In this document: piece by piece, positions 1 to 10,121 of the stretch
Layout of the letters: every line of letters starts with the position of its first letter
How positions within the stretch are numbered: position 1 is the first letter of the stretch
Assembly: GCF_001953055.1 (NCBI RefSeq)
Contig: NZ_CP019044.1
Location: 372,001 to 436,000 of the forward strand
From: Salaquimonas pukyongi
GTDB taxonomy: Bacteria > Pseudomonadota > Alphaproteobacteria > Rhizobiales > Rhizobiaceae
DNA: 64,000 nucleotides
Direction: 5' to 3'
The notes under the pieces: generated by a model
Database searches by the model: none
Told to the model about the DNA's origin: nothing
Seen by the model: only the letters and a program-made list of their open reading frames with translations
Translations under genes and position numbers: made by a program

Positions 1-2
1 CA

Positions 3-3000
3 ACAGACCAAAGCGGCGACGAGGACACAGCCATCGACATTTCCGGCGCCTTTGCCGCATCGCTGGTCGACACCGACGGGTCCGAGACGATCACACTCCT
101 CGAACTGTCGAACATCCCTGTTGGCCACACTATATCTGATGGTACGAACACCTTCACAGCCGCGGCCGGAAGTCAGATTGTAGACATTGCCTCCTGGAAT
201 ATTGCTACGCTTACTTACACCGGGGGCGCTAACTTTGTTGGCACGGTCACGTTGAATGTCCGCGCCAGATCAACCGATGTGGACGGATTTACGGCAACAC
301 CCGATACCGCCGAAATTCTTGATAGCTTCGACATCATCATCGCAAACGTGAACGATGCTCCGACCGGCGCAGACAATACATTTACGATCGTTGAAGATAC
401 CTCGTATACGTTCTCAGCGGGTGATTTCGGTTTTGCCGATCCGGATGACACGCCCTCTAATTCATTTGATGCAATCATCATCACGACGTTGCCGAGCGCT
501 GCCGATGGTGAACTTACGCTATCGGGAACACCAGTTACGCCAGGTCAGGCGATCGCCGTTGCGGATATTCCAAATCTGATATTCACGCCGGCGACAGACC
601 GGAACGGCAATGGGGTCGGCGCGTTCACGTTCCAGGTGAAAGATGATGGCGGGACCGCCGATGGCGGCATTGATACAGATCAGTCGCCGAACACCATTCA
701 GTTTGATATTACACCGGTTAATGATGCACCGGTAAACACGGTACCGGGGGCGCAGATGGTCACAGAGGATACATCACTTTCGATCCCCGGGATTTCGGTC
801 ACCGATATCGATGGCAATCTTGCCACCACACAATTGTCGGTGACGAGCGGAACGTTGGCGGTCGATCTGTCAGGTGGCGCGACGATCAATGCCGGCACCA
901 ATGCTACCAATGATCTGACGTTGTCAGGCACCGAAGCCGAGATCAATGCAGCCCTTGCAACGCTTTCCTACCACGGCAATGCAGATTTCAACGGCTCCGA
1001 CACGCTGTCCGTTCTTTCCACCGATAATGACGGTACACCGCTTTCCGATACCGATACAGTGGCGATTACAGTCACCCCCATCAACGACGCCCCGGTTGGT
1101 GTCGACGATGGTCCGGTTGCCGTTACCGAGGATATCCCCGCCACCGGCAATGTACTTGCCAATGATACCGATATCGACAACACGCCTGCCGAACTGAGCG
1201 TTACACAATTCACCGTTGATACAGTTGCAGGGACCTTCAGCGCCGGCGACACGGCGGCAATTACCGGCGTCGGCACGCTGACGATTGCTGCCGATGGCGC
1301 TTACACCTTCACCCCGGCCTCCGGCTATAACGGCCCGGTTCCCTCGGCGACCTATACCGTATCCGACGGTGCGCTGACCGGCACGGCGGTGCTCTCCTTT
1401 TCCGATGTCGGCGCGGTCAATGACGATCCCGTTGCCCAGGACGATGTGCTGACCACGCCGGAGGACACCACGCTCAACGCCAATCTGCTGGCCGACAATG
1501 GCAATGGTGCTGACAGCGATCCCGACAGCGGCGACACGCTGACGATTGCCTCGGCGACGATCGACACCAATGGCGATGGCAGCCAGGACACGCTGATGTT
1601 GGGCAATGCCACCGCGATCAGCGACAATGCCTCCAATCCGGTCGGCACGATCACCGTTGAGGCATCCGGCGCGCTTACCTTCGTTCCGGCCGCCGATTAC
1701 AATGGCGCGGTTCCGCCGCTCACCTATACCCTGTCCGATGGAAATGGCGGCAGCAATACGGCCACCGCAACGATCTCGGTGACCCCAGTCAACGATGCGC
1801 CACAGCTCAATCTCGATACGGACAACGATTCCGGCACGCCGGGCGACCCGGCAGACGACGGTACCGATGACGGTGGTTTTGAGGTCACGTTCAACGAAAA
1901 CGATTCACCGGTTCCAATCGTCGATACCGACCTGCTGATTGCAGACCCCGATGACGACATTCTCGAGATTGTGGTTACGCTGACAGACGGCAAGGCCGGC
2001 GACACGATCAATTTCCCCAATACATTGCCGGGCAATGTATCCGCCACGGCAATGCCTGCTCCCACCCTGGCGGCGGATGGCACGCTGACCCTGACATTGA
2101 CAGGAGATGCATCGACCACCGTGGCTGACTGGACGGCAATCCTGCAGGCCCTCAGCTTTACACCTTCAGCCTCCAGCCCGAACAATCCGGACCCTGCAGA
2201 CCGCCACTTTATGATACAGGCCTCGGACAGCGCCATGGCGGCAAGCACGGCGCGCAATACCGTTGTGCATGTTGTGCCGCTGAATGATGTTCCGACACTT
2301 GACCTTGATGCGGACGATTCATCGGGCATCAATGCCGGCAATTACCGGGCAACCTATGTGGAAGGGGCGGCTGCCGAGGCGATCAGCGACGGTGCATTGA
2401 TCACCGATCTGGACAACACACATCTTGCGGGGCTGACGGTTGTGCTCACCAACGGGGAAGCCGGAGACGCCCTGAGCATCGGTACGCTGCCGGCCGGGAT
2501 TGCCCTGGCCGGTGGTGCACCGGCGGAGTTGACGGCCGCAGGCACAATCACCGTCACCCTGACGGGATCGGCAAGCACTGCCGATTACCAGTCGGCCATT
2601 GCAGCAATCGGTTTTGCAAACGCTTCAGATGATCCAGCCACCGGTGTGCGTGAAATCACCGTTACTGCCACCGATGGCGAGGACGCTACGCCAGTGCGAA
2701 CCGCCTTCATCACCGTTGAGGCGGTCAACGATGCACCGGGCATTGTCGATCCGGGAAATCCCGGCACGCCGCCGGCCGATCCCAATGATATCATCCCCGA
2801 TCAGTCCGGCGTCGACAGTGCTGCGCTGGCGGCCCTGAATGCATCGGCCTACTTCCACGATCCTGACAGTGCCACCCTGACCTATTCGCTGGGTGGCGCC
2901 GCACCAGCCTGGCTTTCGATCAATCCCGCCACAGGCGTTATCACCGGAACGCCGCCGGCAAATGCCAGCCAGAACTCCAATATCGCTGTTCCAGGTTCCT

Positions 3001-6000
3001 ACGATGTCCTGGTAATCGCGGAAGACCCCGATGGAGCTACCGGGCAGACCACGGTTACCTACACGGTCGCCAACCCGGCACCCTCTGCAACAAACGACGT
3101 CCTGGCAATTGCCGAGGGCGCGGGCAGTGCCGCGGCCAATGTGATCACCGCCGACAACGGCCATGGCGTTGACAGCGATCCCGATGGTGACGCGCTTTCG
3201 GTTGCAGCCGTTAATGGCGTTTCCGGTGATGTGGGAAGTGCCGTGACAGGCGACATGGGTGGCTTGTTCACCATCAATGCCAACGGCGCTTTCACCTTCG
3301 CCGAGAACGGCGACTTCGATGACCTGGCCGGCGGCGAAACACGCACAACGAGCGTTAGTTACACCCTCAGCGACGGCGAAGGGGACAGTCGGTTGCCACG
3401 GTTTCCGTCACGATAACCGGAACAAACGATGCGCCCGTGGTGGTTTCCGGCAGTGAGCTTGCCGATGCCACGGGCACCGACGCACAGACGTTTACTCCGA
3501 TAGACGTCAAGCCTGCTTTCAACGATCCGGACGGCACCGATACGCTGACCTACACCGCGACCGGCCTGCCCGCTGGCCTTTCGCTGAACCCGACGACCGG
3601 TATCATCTCGGGAACCATGGATTCATCGGCATCCCAGAACGGCAATACCGGCACTGCAACCGATGGCGTCTATACGGTTGCGGTAACCGCCGGCGATGGC
3701 AATGGCGGCACGGTATCCGATACCTTCTCCATCACGGTAGGCAATCCGGCACCGGTGGCACAGGACGATGCCTTCAGCACAGATCAGAACACCACTATTG
3801 GTGGCGGTAACGTGCTTGCTGCCAATGGCAATGGCGCAGACAGCGATCCCGATGGCGATACGCCGCTCACCGTCAGCGAAGCCGATGGTGATGCCGCCAA
3901 AGTCGGACAGCAGATTGCCGGTACCGGCGGTGGCTTGTTCACCATCGCAGGCGATGGCAGCCTTTCCTTCGATCCCAATGGCGACTTCAACTATCTGGGT
4001 GGCGGGGAAAGCGCAGCGACCACTGCAACCTATCAATTGAGCGATGGGGAAGGGGGTTTCAGCACTGCGTCGGTTACCGTAACCGTCAGCGGCCAGAACG
4101 ATGGCCCGGTACCTTTCGATCCGGCCAATCCCGGAACGCCGCCAGCCGATCCGAACAATTATATTCCTGCGCAGTCTGCTGTCGACGGAGAAACGATTAC
4201 AGCGTTCGACGTCACGGCATATGCGTCCGATCCCGACGCAACGGATACGCTGACCTTTTCCATTGATCCGGCCGAACTGCCTGCAGGCCTGAGTTTTGAT
4301 GGAACCGTGATTTCAGGCACGCTTGCTGCTTCCGCATCGGTGGGTGGGGACGATCCTTCCGGCAATCCTGGCCGCTATCTCATTCCGTTGACCGTAACCG
4401 ACGAGGATGGCGCCACTTTCACCACGACCATCACCTATACTATCAGCAATCCGGCACCCGATGCCCGTGATGACAATGCTGCAACAGACGAGGACACTGC
4501 CATCACCGGGAGCGTGTTTGCCGACAACGGAAACGGCGCCGACAGCGATCCCGATGGTGATACGTTCACCGTCACGCTGGTCAACGGGGATGCCGCCAAT
4601 GTTGGCATGGCGGTTGCCAGCAGCAATGGCGGTACGTTCACCATCGGCGCGACAGGCGGCTACATGTTCGAGCCCGGCAGTGGTTTCCGCGATCTTTCCG
4701 ATGGTGAAGCAAGGCCGACTTCAATCACCTATACCATTGACGACGGCAATGGCGGAGCGGATCAGGCGACCCTTACGGTAACCGTCAATGGCAGCAACAA
4801 TGCGCCAATCATCATCGATCCAACCCGACCGGTCATCGATCCCAATGATCCGCCGGTGCCGGCCGATCCCAACAATTTCCTCCCCGACCAGACTGGTTTC
4901 GACAGCACGCCACTGACGTTATTTGACGTTTCGCCCTATTTCCACGATTTCGAGGGCAATGCGATGACATTCAGTCTGGAGCCTGGGGCGCCGGGTTGGC
5001 TCTCGATTAATCCCGTGTCCGGCATTATCACGGGAACACCGCCTTCCGACGCATCGATCAGCGGTCCCGGTGGCGATGGCATCCATGTCATCACGGTGAC
5101 AGTGACAGACAGCAATGGCGATAGCGTCTCGACAACGATTGATTACACCATTTCCAATCCTCCGCCCGTTTCAACGGGCCTTCCCGATCAGTCGGAGACA
5201 GCAGGCGCGCCGTTCGCAATGGAAACGGCAGGCAGTTTCAGCGATCCCGATGGGGACACGCTTTCCTTCTCTGCGAGCGGATTGCCCACAGGCCTTTCCA
5301 TCGATCCGGCAACCGGCAAGATAACCGGCACCATTGCCGGTTCTGCCGCCAGCGGCGGGCCAAATGGCAATGGCGTTTATTCCGTGGCCGTCACGGCCGA
5401 TGACGGACAGGGCGGGACAGTTACCGTCAACTTCGCCTTTACGGTCGGCGATATCACCAACCCGGGCATTGTGCCGCCGCTTGACCCGCTACCGCCGATT
5501 TCCGGGCCCGGCGATCCGATTATCTTGCCGGAGTCTGATACTGTTGTCGGAGACATGGTGAATGGAATTTTCCCGCTGGGGGGCAATACCGGCATCTTCA
5601 ATCTCGATCATCCGGTCACACAGGCGCTTTACCAGATCAGCCCGTTGGCGGTTTCATCATCCCTTGGTTCCGATGGCTTGCCGCTTACCCAGACGGTCGA
5701 GTGGATCGGGAAAACCCGCGCCCTGCTTGATCGGTCAGGAGAGGCCGCATGGCTTAAGGGCGGGAACCTGCGCGATGCCGTAGCCGAATACTATCTCGGC
5801 GGCGATGCTCTGTCAGGGAGCGACAGCAGCGATTTTGTTGTCCGCACGCTTGCTTGGGGTCCGGTCTTGTTCATTGAAATCGCTTCTGCAAACCGCGGCT
5901 TAGAATGGGAACTGGAGAGTGTTGATGGCAAGGCGCCGGGCCGCGAGATTCAGGCCTATGGCGCAAACCTTTTCGCCATTTCCCGGGCTGCCGGCAGTCA

Positions 6001-6202
6001 AGCCCGGATCGTTATGCGTGGCGCCGATGAGGCCGGAAACGAAACTCTGCTCGAAATCGGCGTGATGCCTGCTAGCGGTCAGTTGATCGAGATTCGTGCC
6101 ATCAACGGACAGGACGTTTCGCGCGGTCTTAGCGACCAGATCAGAAAGCTGGTGGATGCAAAAAAGGCCGCCGTCAGATCACCATTCGCAATTTGGGGAT
6201 AA
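3..6202 (+). CDS. Giant Ig/VCBS-repeat adhesin-like protein, 5'-partial, one apparent frameshift
   Basis: Repetitive surface or secreted protein whose 5' end lies outside the window; about 2,066 residues are visible. The frame is open from the window edge to a stop at 3414-3416, and the same repeat pattern continues in another frame to the stop at 6200-6202. Adding one G to the GGGG at 3381-3384 rejoins the halves (reads DGEGGQSVATVSV). Seen: VCBS/cadherin-like repeats with NDAP-type linkers (NDAP, NDDP, NPAP; about 14), acidic DSDPDGD loops that in such families bind calcium, and He_PIG-like modules (GLPAGLSLNPTTGIISGT). From about 2746 a composite He_PIG plus VCBS unit of about 230 residues recurs, restarting near 3437, 4116 and 4815. 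The last 210 or so residues, from about 5560, are non-repetitive. No RTX nonapeptides, LPXTG or autotransporter barrel are visible. The next genes encode a likely exporter, so this is its probable cargo (inference). Confidence 0.85.
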
Positions 6203-6251
6203 CAGGGAACCGGACTGCTTCGGCAGTCAAAGCACATGGGGACATACAATC

Positions 6252-7793
6252 ATGAGGCGAAGAAGTTATCACATACAATTAGATACCGATTCCGGTCCGC
6301 CCCGGATGTTCAGGCAAACAGCTGCCGCGGGTCTCCTCTTTGCAGGGTTTGTTCTTTCCGGGTGTGTGGTTACACCCCAGCCGCTCAGCGAGAGCGAATT
6401 GGCGCTCACCGCAAGCACCAACATGGCCCGCGTCGCGGAGGAACAGGAACCGGTTACCCGCGCCATCTCGCTATATGAGGCGATGGCCAGGGCCTTGAAA
6501 TTCAATCTCGATCACCGTGTGGAAATGATGGCGCGCGCATTGGCGGATGCAAAGCTTGAAGCGGCCCGTGCCGATATGCTGCCGTCGCTGGTTGCCAATG
6601 CCCACAAGTCACTTCGCAGCAAGCACTCATACAGCTACAGCAAACCCCCCGGCGGGCCGCGCTCGGCCAACGCATCGACTTCGGCAGAGGCTTCGGTCTT
6701 TACCAAGGACATCTCGTTTTCCTGGAACATTCTGGATTTCGGATTGTCCTATGTGCGTGCAAAGCAGGCAGCCAATCGCGCCATGCTTGCCGAGGAGCAG
6801 AAGCGCAAGGTCATCAACCGGATTATCGAGGACGTTCGCACAGCCTATTGGCGGGCGGTATCGGCGCAACGTCTGACAACAGGGCTGCAGCGTCTGGAAG
6901 GCCGTGTCGAACGTGCCCTGGCCAATTCCCGCTCACTGGGGGAATCGGGTTTTTCCTCGCCGGTTGCCGCCTTGAACTTTCAGCGCGAACTGATCGACAT
7001 CAAGCAGGACATCCAGCGGATGCTTCGCGAGTTGAAGACCGCAAAGATCCAGCTTGCCGCACTGATGAACCTGCCACCCGACTACAACTACAAGCTTGTG
7101 ATCCCGAAACGGCGGTTGTCGCATCTGAAGATCCGCATTCCAGGCGACGAGATGATGCGCCTTGCTTTGCAAAACCGGCCGGAAATGCGCGAACTGGCCT
7201 ATCAGGGCCGCATCAGCGAACAGGAAGCGGAGGCGGCACTTCTCGAGCTCCTGCCGGGCATTCAGCTTTATGCCGGCAGCAACTTCGATTCCAACAACCT
7301 GCTGCTCGACAACAACTGGATATCGTGGGGCGCAAAGGCGAGCTGGAATGTAATGAAGCTGTTTCAGTATCCTGCCCGCAAGGCCGTGACGGATGCCGAA
7401 TTGTACCTGAATGACCAGCGCAGCCTTGCCATGACAATGGCCATCATGACCCAGGTGTCAGTGGCGCGTACCCGGTATCATTATCTGAGAAAATCGGCCG
7501 AAACCGCCGCGCAATACAATTCGGTTCAGCACAAGCTGCTCAAACAATTGCGCGCTTCGGAAACGTCCGGCGCTGAATCGGAACAGGCGCTGATCCGCGA
7601 GGAGATGAATGCGCTGGTCGCATCGGCAGAATATGATCTTGCATATTCCGACCTGCAAAATGCCTTTGGCGCAATCTACGCGACCATCGGTGTTGATCCG
7701 TGGGGAGACCATCTCGATACGGCTTCAGATGTTGAAACGCTGGCTGCCTCCTTGCAGCAGGTATGGCGCGAACGGGGAGATGTTGGAGGCTGA
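6252..7793 (+). CDS. TolC-like outer-membrane efflux lipoprotein
   Basis: Outer-membrane channel of the TolC/OEP family, 513 residues, expected to form the trimeric exit duct of an exporter. Seen: a hydrophobic N-terminal segment ending in the lipobox LSGC (Cys38 from this start, Cys20 from the alternative ATG at 6306), then two long alpha-helical, Ala/Arg/Glu-rich repeats each followed by a strand-like stretch, as in OEP proteins. The ATG at 6252 was chosen because GGGGA lies about 8 nt upstream; 6306 would give a neater lipoprotein signal. It starts 49 bp after the adhesin stop and is followed at 28 bp by an HlyD gene on the same strand, so one operon is likely. The family is also used by drug exporters, so the substrate is inferred from neighbours only. 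Confidence 0.88.
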   Translation: MRRRSYHIQLDTDSGPPRMFRQTAAAGLLFAGFVLSGCVVTPQPLSESELALTASTNMARVAEEQEPVTRAISLYEAMARALKFNLDHRVEMMARALADAKLEAARADMLPSLVANAHKSLRSKHSYSYSKPPGGPRSANASTSAEASVFTKDISFSWNILDFGLSYVRAKQAANRAMLAEEQKRKVINRIIEDVRTAYWRAVSAQRLTTGLQRLEGRVERALANSRSLGESGFSSPVAALNFQRELIDIKQDIQRMLRELKTAKIQLAALMNLPPDYNYKLVIPKRRLSHLKIRIPGDEMMRLALQNRPEMRELAYQGRISEQEAEAALLELLPGIQLYAGSNFDSNNLLLDNNWISWGAKASWNVMKLFQYPARKAVTDAELYLNDQRSLAMTMAIMTQVSVARTRYHYLRKSAETAAQYNSVQHKLLKQLRASETSGAESEQALIREEMNALVASAEYDLAYSDLQNAFGAIYATIGVDPWGDHLDTASDVETLAASLQQVWRERGDVGG

Positions 7794-7821
7794 CGGACGT
7801 AAAACACTAAAGGAGATAAAG

Positions 7822-8649
7822 ATGCGGCACATCTTTGCAAACTGGCGGAAGGGGATTTTCTCTTTCCGCAAACCTTCTCGATTGCGGGCTGGCCGGATTG
7901 CGGCGCCCATCGTTCTGCTGCTGGCAGCCGGCATCGCGGGAAATGCCTGGGCCCAGCAAGCATCAGGCGTAGTCAGTGACTATCAGGCGTTTGAGGCACG
8001 CGGCCTGTTGCGCGCGGCAACACGGGTTGATCTTGGCACGGCACTGACAGCGCGGGCAAAGCAGATACCGTTCAAGGTGGGAGAGCGGTTCAACAAGAAT
8101 GATACGCTGATTGCCTTTGACTGTGAGCGCTATCAGGCGCGGATGAACGCGTCCAAAGCCTCCGCCAACGCGGCATGGATCGGTTACAAGTCAAAGAAGC
8201 GGCTGTTGAAACACGGTGCCGTCGGCAAGGATGAAGTAACCCTCGCGGGCGCACTGGCCAACAAGGCCGCCGCAGAACTGTCCGTCAATGAAGCCGTATC
8301 GCGCGAGTGCACTATCATTGCGCCGTTCTCTGGCCGGATTGCTGATCTGAACATCGCGCCGGGAGAATATCCGGTGCCAAACGAACCGTTGATGTCGATC
8401 CTCGACGACAGCAGGCTTGAGATAGAATTGGTCGTGCCCTCGGTCTGGCTCCGCTGGCTGGCACCCGGCAGGGATTTTTCTTTTACAGTGGAAGAAACCG
8501 GAGAGACGCTGAAAAGCAGGGTTGGCCGTATTGGTGCGGAGGTGGACCCGGTCAGTCAGACGGTGGTCATTTATGCCGAGCCAATCGATGGGGATGGTGG
8601 CATCCTGGCCGGCATGAGCGGCACCGCCCGTTTTCACGGTGACAGCTGA
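7822..8649 (+). CDS. HlyD-family periplasmic adaptor, short form
   Basis: Membrane-fusion (adaptor) protein of 275 residues linking an inner-membrane component to a TolC-type duct. Seen: a hydrophobic segment ending AWAQ at about residues 24-48, which could be a signal peptide or anchor; a first lipoyl half-motif (IPFKVGERFNKNDTLIAFD); a short Ala/Lys-rich helical hairpin; the second half (IIAPFSGRIADLNIAPGEYP); and a C-terminal beta domain. A strong AGGAG ribosome site lies 6 nt before the ATG. It is shorter than classical HlyD because the coiled-coil hairpin is brief. The stop overlaps the next gene's ATG (TGATG), indicating translational coupling to the GAF-HlyD gene. Confidence 0.85.
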   Translation: MRHIFANWRKGIFSFRKPSRLRAGRIAAPIVLLLAAGIAGNAWAQQASGVVSDYQAFEARGLLRAATRVDLGTALTARAKQIPFKVGERFNKNDTLIAFDCERYQARMNASKASANAAWIGYKSKKRLLKHGAVGKDEVTLAGALANKAAAELSVNEAVSRECTIIAPFSGRIADLNIAPGEYPVPNEPLMSILDDSRLEIELVVPSVWLRWLAPGRDFSFTVEETGETLKSRVGRIGAEVDPVSQTVVIYAEPIDGDGGILAGMSGTARFHGDS

Positions 8650-10121
8650 TGCCAGCGCCAGAGCCGATCCGTTTTTCCGGCGGCACGCACCGCCGGCAGA
8701 ACTTTTCAGATATGCGCGGCACCGGTTCAGGGCTTAAATCCGAACCACCCAAAGACAACGGAGGCGAGCAGGCGGCAGTTGCGCAGAAGCTGCTTGCCTT
8801 CGAGGCCGGTTTGCGCCGCCCGGCCGATATCCGGGAACTCGACTTTTTTGTAGCAAATGAGATCTCGCAGATCCTGCCAGCACGCCAGGTCATCGTGCAA
8901 CGGGTTGGAACAGGCGGTAAGCAATATCGCATTAAGGCGATTTCAGCGCTCGCAATGCCGGACCGTGACGCGCCGCTCACCCGCTGGCTGAATCGTGTGC
9001 TTGCCTGCAAATTGCCGGCCGGCAGCCCGGCAATGCCCGTTGGATCGGGCATCACCACGCCGGAAGCACCGCCCCTTCGGTACTTTCGCTTGCCTGCAAC
9101 GGAAGGGGAAGGAAAGCCCTACGGCTATCCCTATGTCCTGCAACTGCCGCTTGCCGGACGTGATGGAGCAATATGCGGCGCCATATCATTACTGTCCGAC
9201 AGGCCCCATGATCCGGCAAATGAAGCGCTCGCAGTGCGCGCTGGTGATGCGGTTTCCCATGCGTTCAATGCTTTTCCCGCTGCCAGGCCGATGGGTGCAT
9301 TCATCCGCAATCGTCCGCTGCGCTGGTTGATGGCTGGAGCGCTGTTTGCGGCACTGTTCATACCGGTCCCATTGACGGTTCTGGCGTCGGCCAGGGTTGT
9401 TGCCCACCAGCCGGAGATGGTCGCAGCACCGCTTTCAGGTGTCATCAAAACGGTCCATCTGCCGCCAAACAGCAATGTAAAAACCGGCGATCTTCTGTTT
9501 TCCTACGACAAGACGGAATTACAGAACAATGTAGACTTGGCGGTCCAGAACATTGCGGTGGCAGAAGCGCGGCTTCACCGTGCAAATCAGGGGGCTTTCG
9601 GTTCAGGTGAAGGACGCCGTGAACTTGCTGTTGCAAAAGCGGAACTCGATCTTGCCCTTGCTGAGGGAACTGCCGCAAGAAGGCGTCTAGCCCTTGCTGA
9701 TGTGCGGGCGAGCGGCCCTGGTGTATTGCTGTTTTCCAATATAGAAGACTGGACCGGGCGGCCGGTGGATACCGGCGAGCGGGTCATGCGGATTGCCGAT
9801 CCCGCCAAGGTTGCCATTGCCATTGATCTTGAGACTTCCGATACGATCATCCTGTCAGATGAAGCCTCGGCCAAGGTCTTTCTCGATTCAACCCCCCTGT
9901 CACCGGTGGCAGCGCAAATTGATCGGCGGCCCTATGAGCCGGAACTGTCGGAGACCGGCATACTCTCCTTTCCGCTGCGTGCGCAGCCGCAGTCAAATGA
10001 CGGTACCCGCTTGCGCATTGGACAGCGGGGAACCGCGCAACTGTATGGCGACAACGTGCCGTTGTGGTTTTTGCTGTTCAGGAAACCGCTCGCCTTCCTG
10101 CGCCAGAAAACGGGATGGTAG
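8649..10121 (+). CDS. GAF-like domain fused to HlyD-type adaptor, inner-membrane anchored
   Basis: Second adaptor-like protein, 490 residues. Seen: about 220 N-terminal residues without a signal peptide, with a GAF-like pattern (mixed alpha/beta, LDFFVANEISQILPARQVIVQ near residue 60); one transmembrane segment at about residues 225-247 (LMAGALFAALFIPVPLTVL); then a barrel-sandwich motif (AAPLSGVIKTVHLPPNSNV, GDLLFSYDKTEL), a helical hairpin and a C-terminal beta region ending in a hydrophobic, basic tail. This implies a cytosolic sensor-like head, one membrane pass and a periplasmic adaptor. It overlaps the previous gene by 1 bp and the M50 gene by 7 bp. The GAF assignment is by overall pattern and is less certain than the HlyD part. 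Confidence 0.78.
   Translation: MPAPEPIRFSGGTHRRQNFSDMRGTGSGLKSEPPKDNGGEQAAVAQKLLAFEAGLRRPADIRELDFFVANEISQILPARQVIVQRVGTGGKQYRIKAISALAMPDRDAPLTRWLNRVLACKLPAGSPAMPVGSGITTPEAPPLRYFRLPATEGEGKPYGYPYVLQLPLAGRDGAICGAISLLSDRPHDPANEALAVRAGDAVSHAFNAFPAARPMGAFIRNRPLRWLMAGALFAALFIPVPLTVLASARVVAHQPEMVAAPLSGVIKTVHLPPNSNVKTGDLLFSYDKTELQNNVDLAVQNIAVAEARLHRANQGAFGSGEGRRELAVAKAELDLALAEGTAARRRLALADVRASGPGVLLFSNIEDWTGRPVDTGERVMRIADPAKVAIAIDLETSDTIILSDEASAKVFLDSTPLSPVAAQIDRRPYEPELSETGILSFPLRAQPQSNDGTRLRIGQRGTAQLYGDNVPLWFLLFRKPLAFLRQKTGW

Noticed and set aside
1-6202. RTX toxin or classical type 1 secreted adhesin
   Set aside because: No GGxGxDxxx repeats and no ABC transporter gene were found; only VCBS/Ig-like modules are visible.
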